A stretch of 64,000 bases of DNA from an uncultured Coprococcus sp. GTDB taxonomy: Bacteria; Bacillota; Clostridia; Lachnospirales; Lachnospiraceae. The stretch spans positions 8,789-72,788 of the forward strand of contig CAKQTZ010000013.1 in NCBI GenBank assembly GCA_934277375.1. The letters are read 5' to 3'. How positions within the stretch are numbered: the first letter of the stretch is position 1; each line of letters opens with the position of its first letter. This document shows positions 63,925 to 64,000 of the stretch, piece after piece. The position numbers were made by a program, and so were the translations under genes. A model generated the notes under the pieces. The model worked only from the letters and a program-made list of their open reading frames with translations, searched no databases and had not been told where the DNA came from.

Positions 63925-64000
63925 TGCGGGAGATGGGACTTGAACCCACACGCCGTTTCCAGCACTAGATCCTTAGTCTAGCCTGTCTGCCAATTCCAGC
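63925..64000 (-). tRNA. tRNA-Leu (AAG anticodon), 5' end cut by window edge
   Basis: On the minus strand the sequence has a leucine-type D arm (GGAATTGGCAGACAGGC), anticodon stem CTAGA/TCTAG with loop CTAAGGA (anticodon AAG), a long variable arm (TGCTGGAAACGGCG), the T arm GGTTCAAGTCC and the acceptor end CTCCCGCA. CCA is not encoded. About eight 5' bases lie beyond the window. Confidence 0.93.

Noticed and set aside
63768..63968. 66-codon plus-strand frame at the right edge
   Set aside because: It overlaps the tRNA-Leu gene on the other strand; its end is the usual false peptide from reading a tRNA backwards.

Overview
The window is a piece of a Gram-positive, low-to-moderate G+C chromosome that reads most like a gut Lachnospiraceae (Coprococcus/Butyrivibrio-type Clostridia). 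Grounds for this are AddAB instead of RecBCD, a type III glutamine synthetase, Gram-positive M18 and M29 aminopeptidases, secreted leucine-rich-repeat and fibronectin-like surface proteins, strong AGGAGG ribosome binding sites, frequent TTG starts, and TTGACA-17-TATAAT promoters. The genus is an inference. Almost all genes are on the minus strand; the only plus-strand genes are at 1240-3549, 27271-27753 and 39685-41712.

Layout by region. 1-990: the 5' part of purM, running off the left edge. 1240-3549: a sugar-binding-protein-like/GGDEF diguanylate cyclase with a near-consensus promoter. 3612-10403: a probable seven-gene operon. A promoter at 10504-10532 is followed by a PanG-like reductase, panB, panC, coaBC, a VanZ protein, a small membrane protein and an unusually long M29 metallo-aminopeptidase, closed by a terminator at 3552-3602. 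This is nearly the whole route from ketoisovalerate to phosphopantetheine. 10615-16901: purE, a giant one-protein phosphorelay (propeller, kinase, receiver, Hpt) and an M18 aminopeptidase. 16944-17106: a tandem repeat that folds into two conserved hairpins. 17107-19489: an ABC exporter. 19577-27168: addA and addB. 27271-30683: an FMN-binding-like membrane protein, a left-handed beta-helix protein and topB. 30821-31335: five 71-bp tandem repeats and strong hairpins. 31389-33497: glnA type III behind a leader attenuator. 33677-35311: an RloA-type ATPase with a broken rloB.

35468-41712 is an accessory zone: a metallophosphatase, pncC, two unfamiliar polytopic membrane proteins, inverted repeats, and a scar where the head of a LytTR-type response regulator is joined to the tail of a surface protein. 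41713-43039 is an MFS transporter gene split by a frameshift. 43166-50379 carries tyrS, a secreted LRR protein, an O-antigen-ligase-like protein and cardiolipin synthase. 50465-53623 is a compact copper module: csoR and copA, with a palindromic operator exactly between the -35 and -10 boxes, and an internal start that could make a free CopZ-like chaperone. 53859-63777 is a six-gene MacAB-like export locus with two adaptor lipoproteins, one large FtsX permease, two ATPases and an acidic lipoprotein. The right edge is a partial tRNA-Leu.

The best candidates for something not well described are the twin-adaptor/twin-ATPase export locus with acidic low-complexity tails, the covarying hairpin repeats at 16944-17106, the 71-bp repeat array, and the internal CopZ start. 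No single element is provably a new system from sequence alone.
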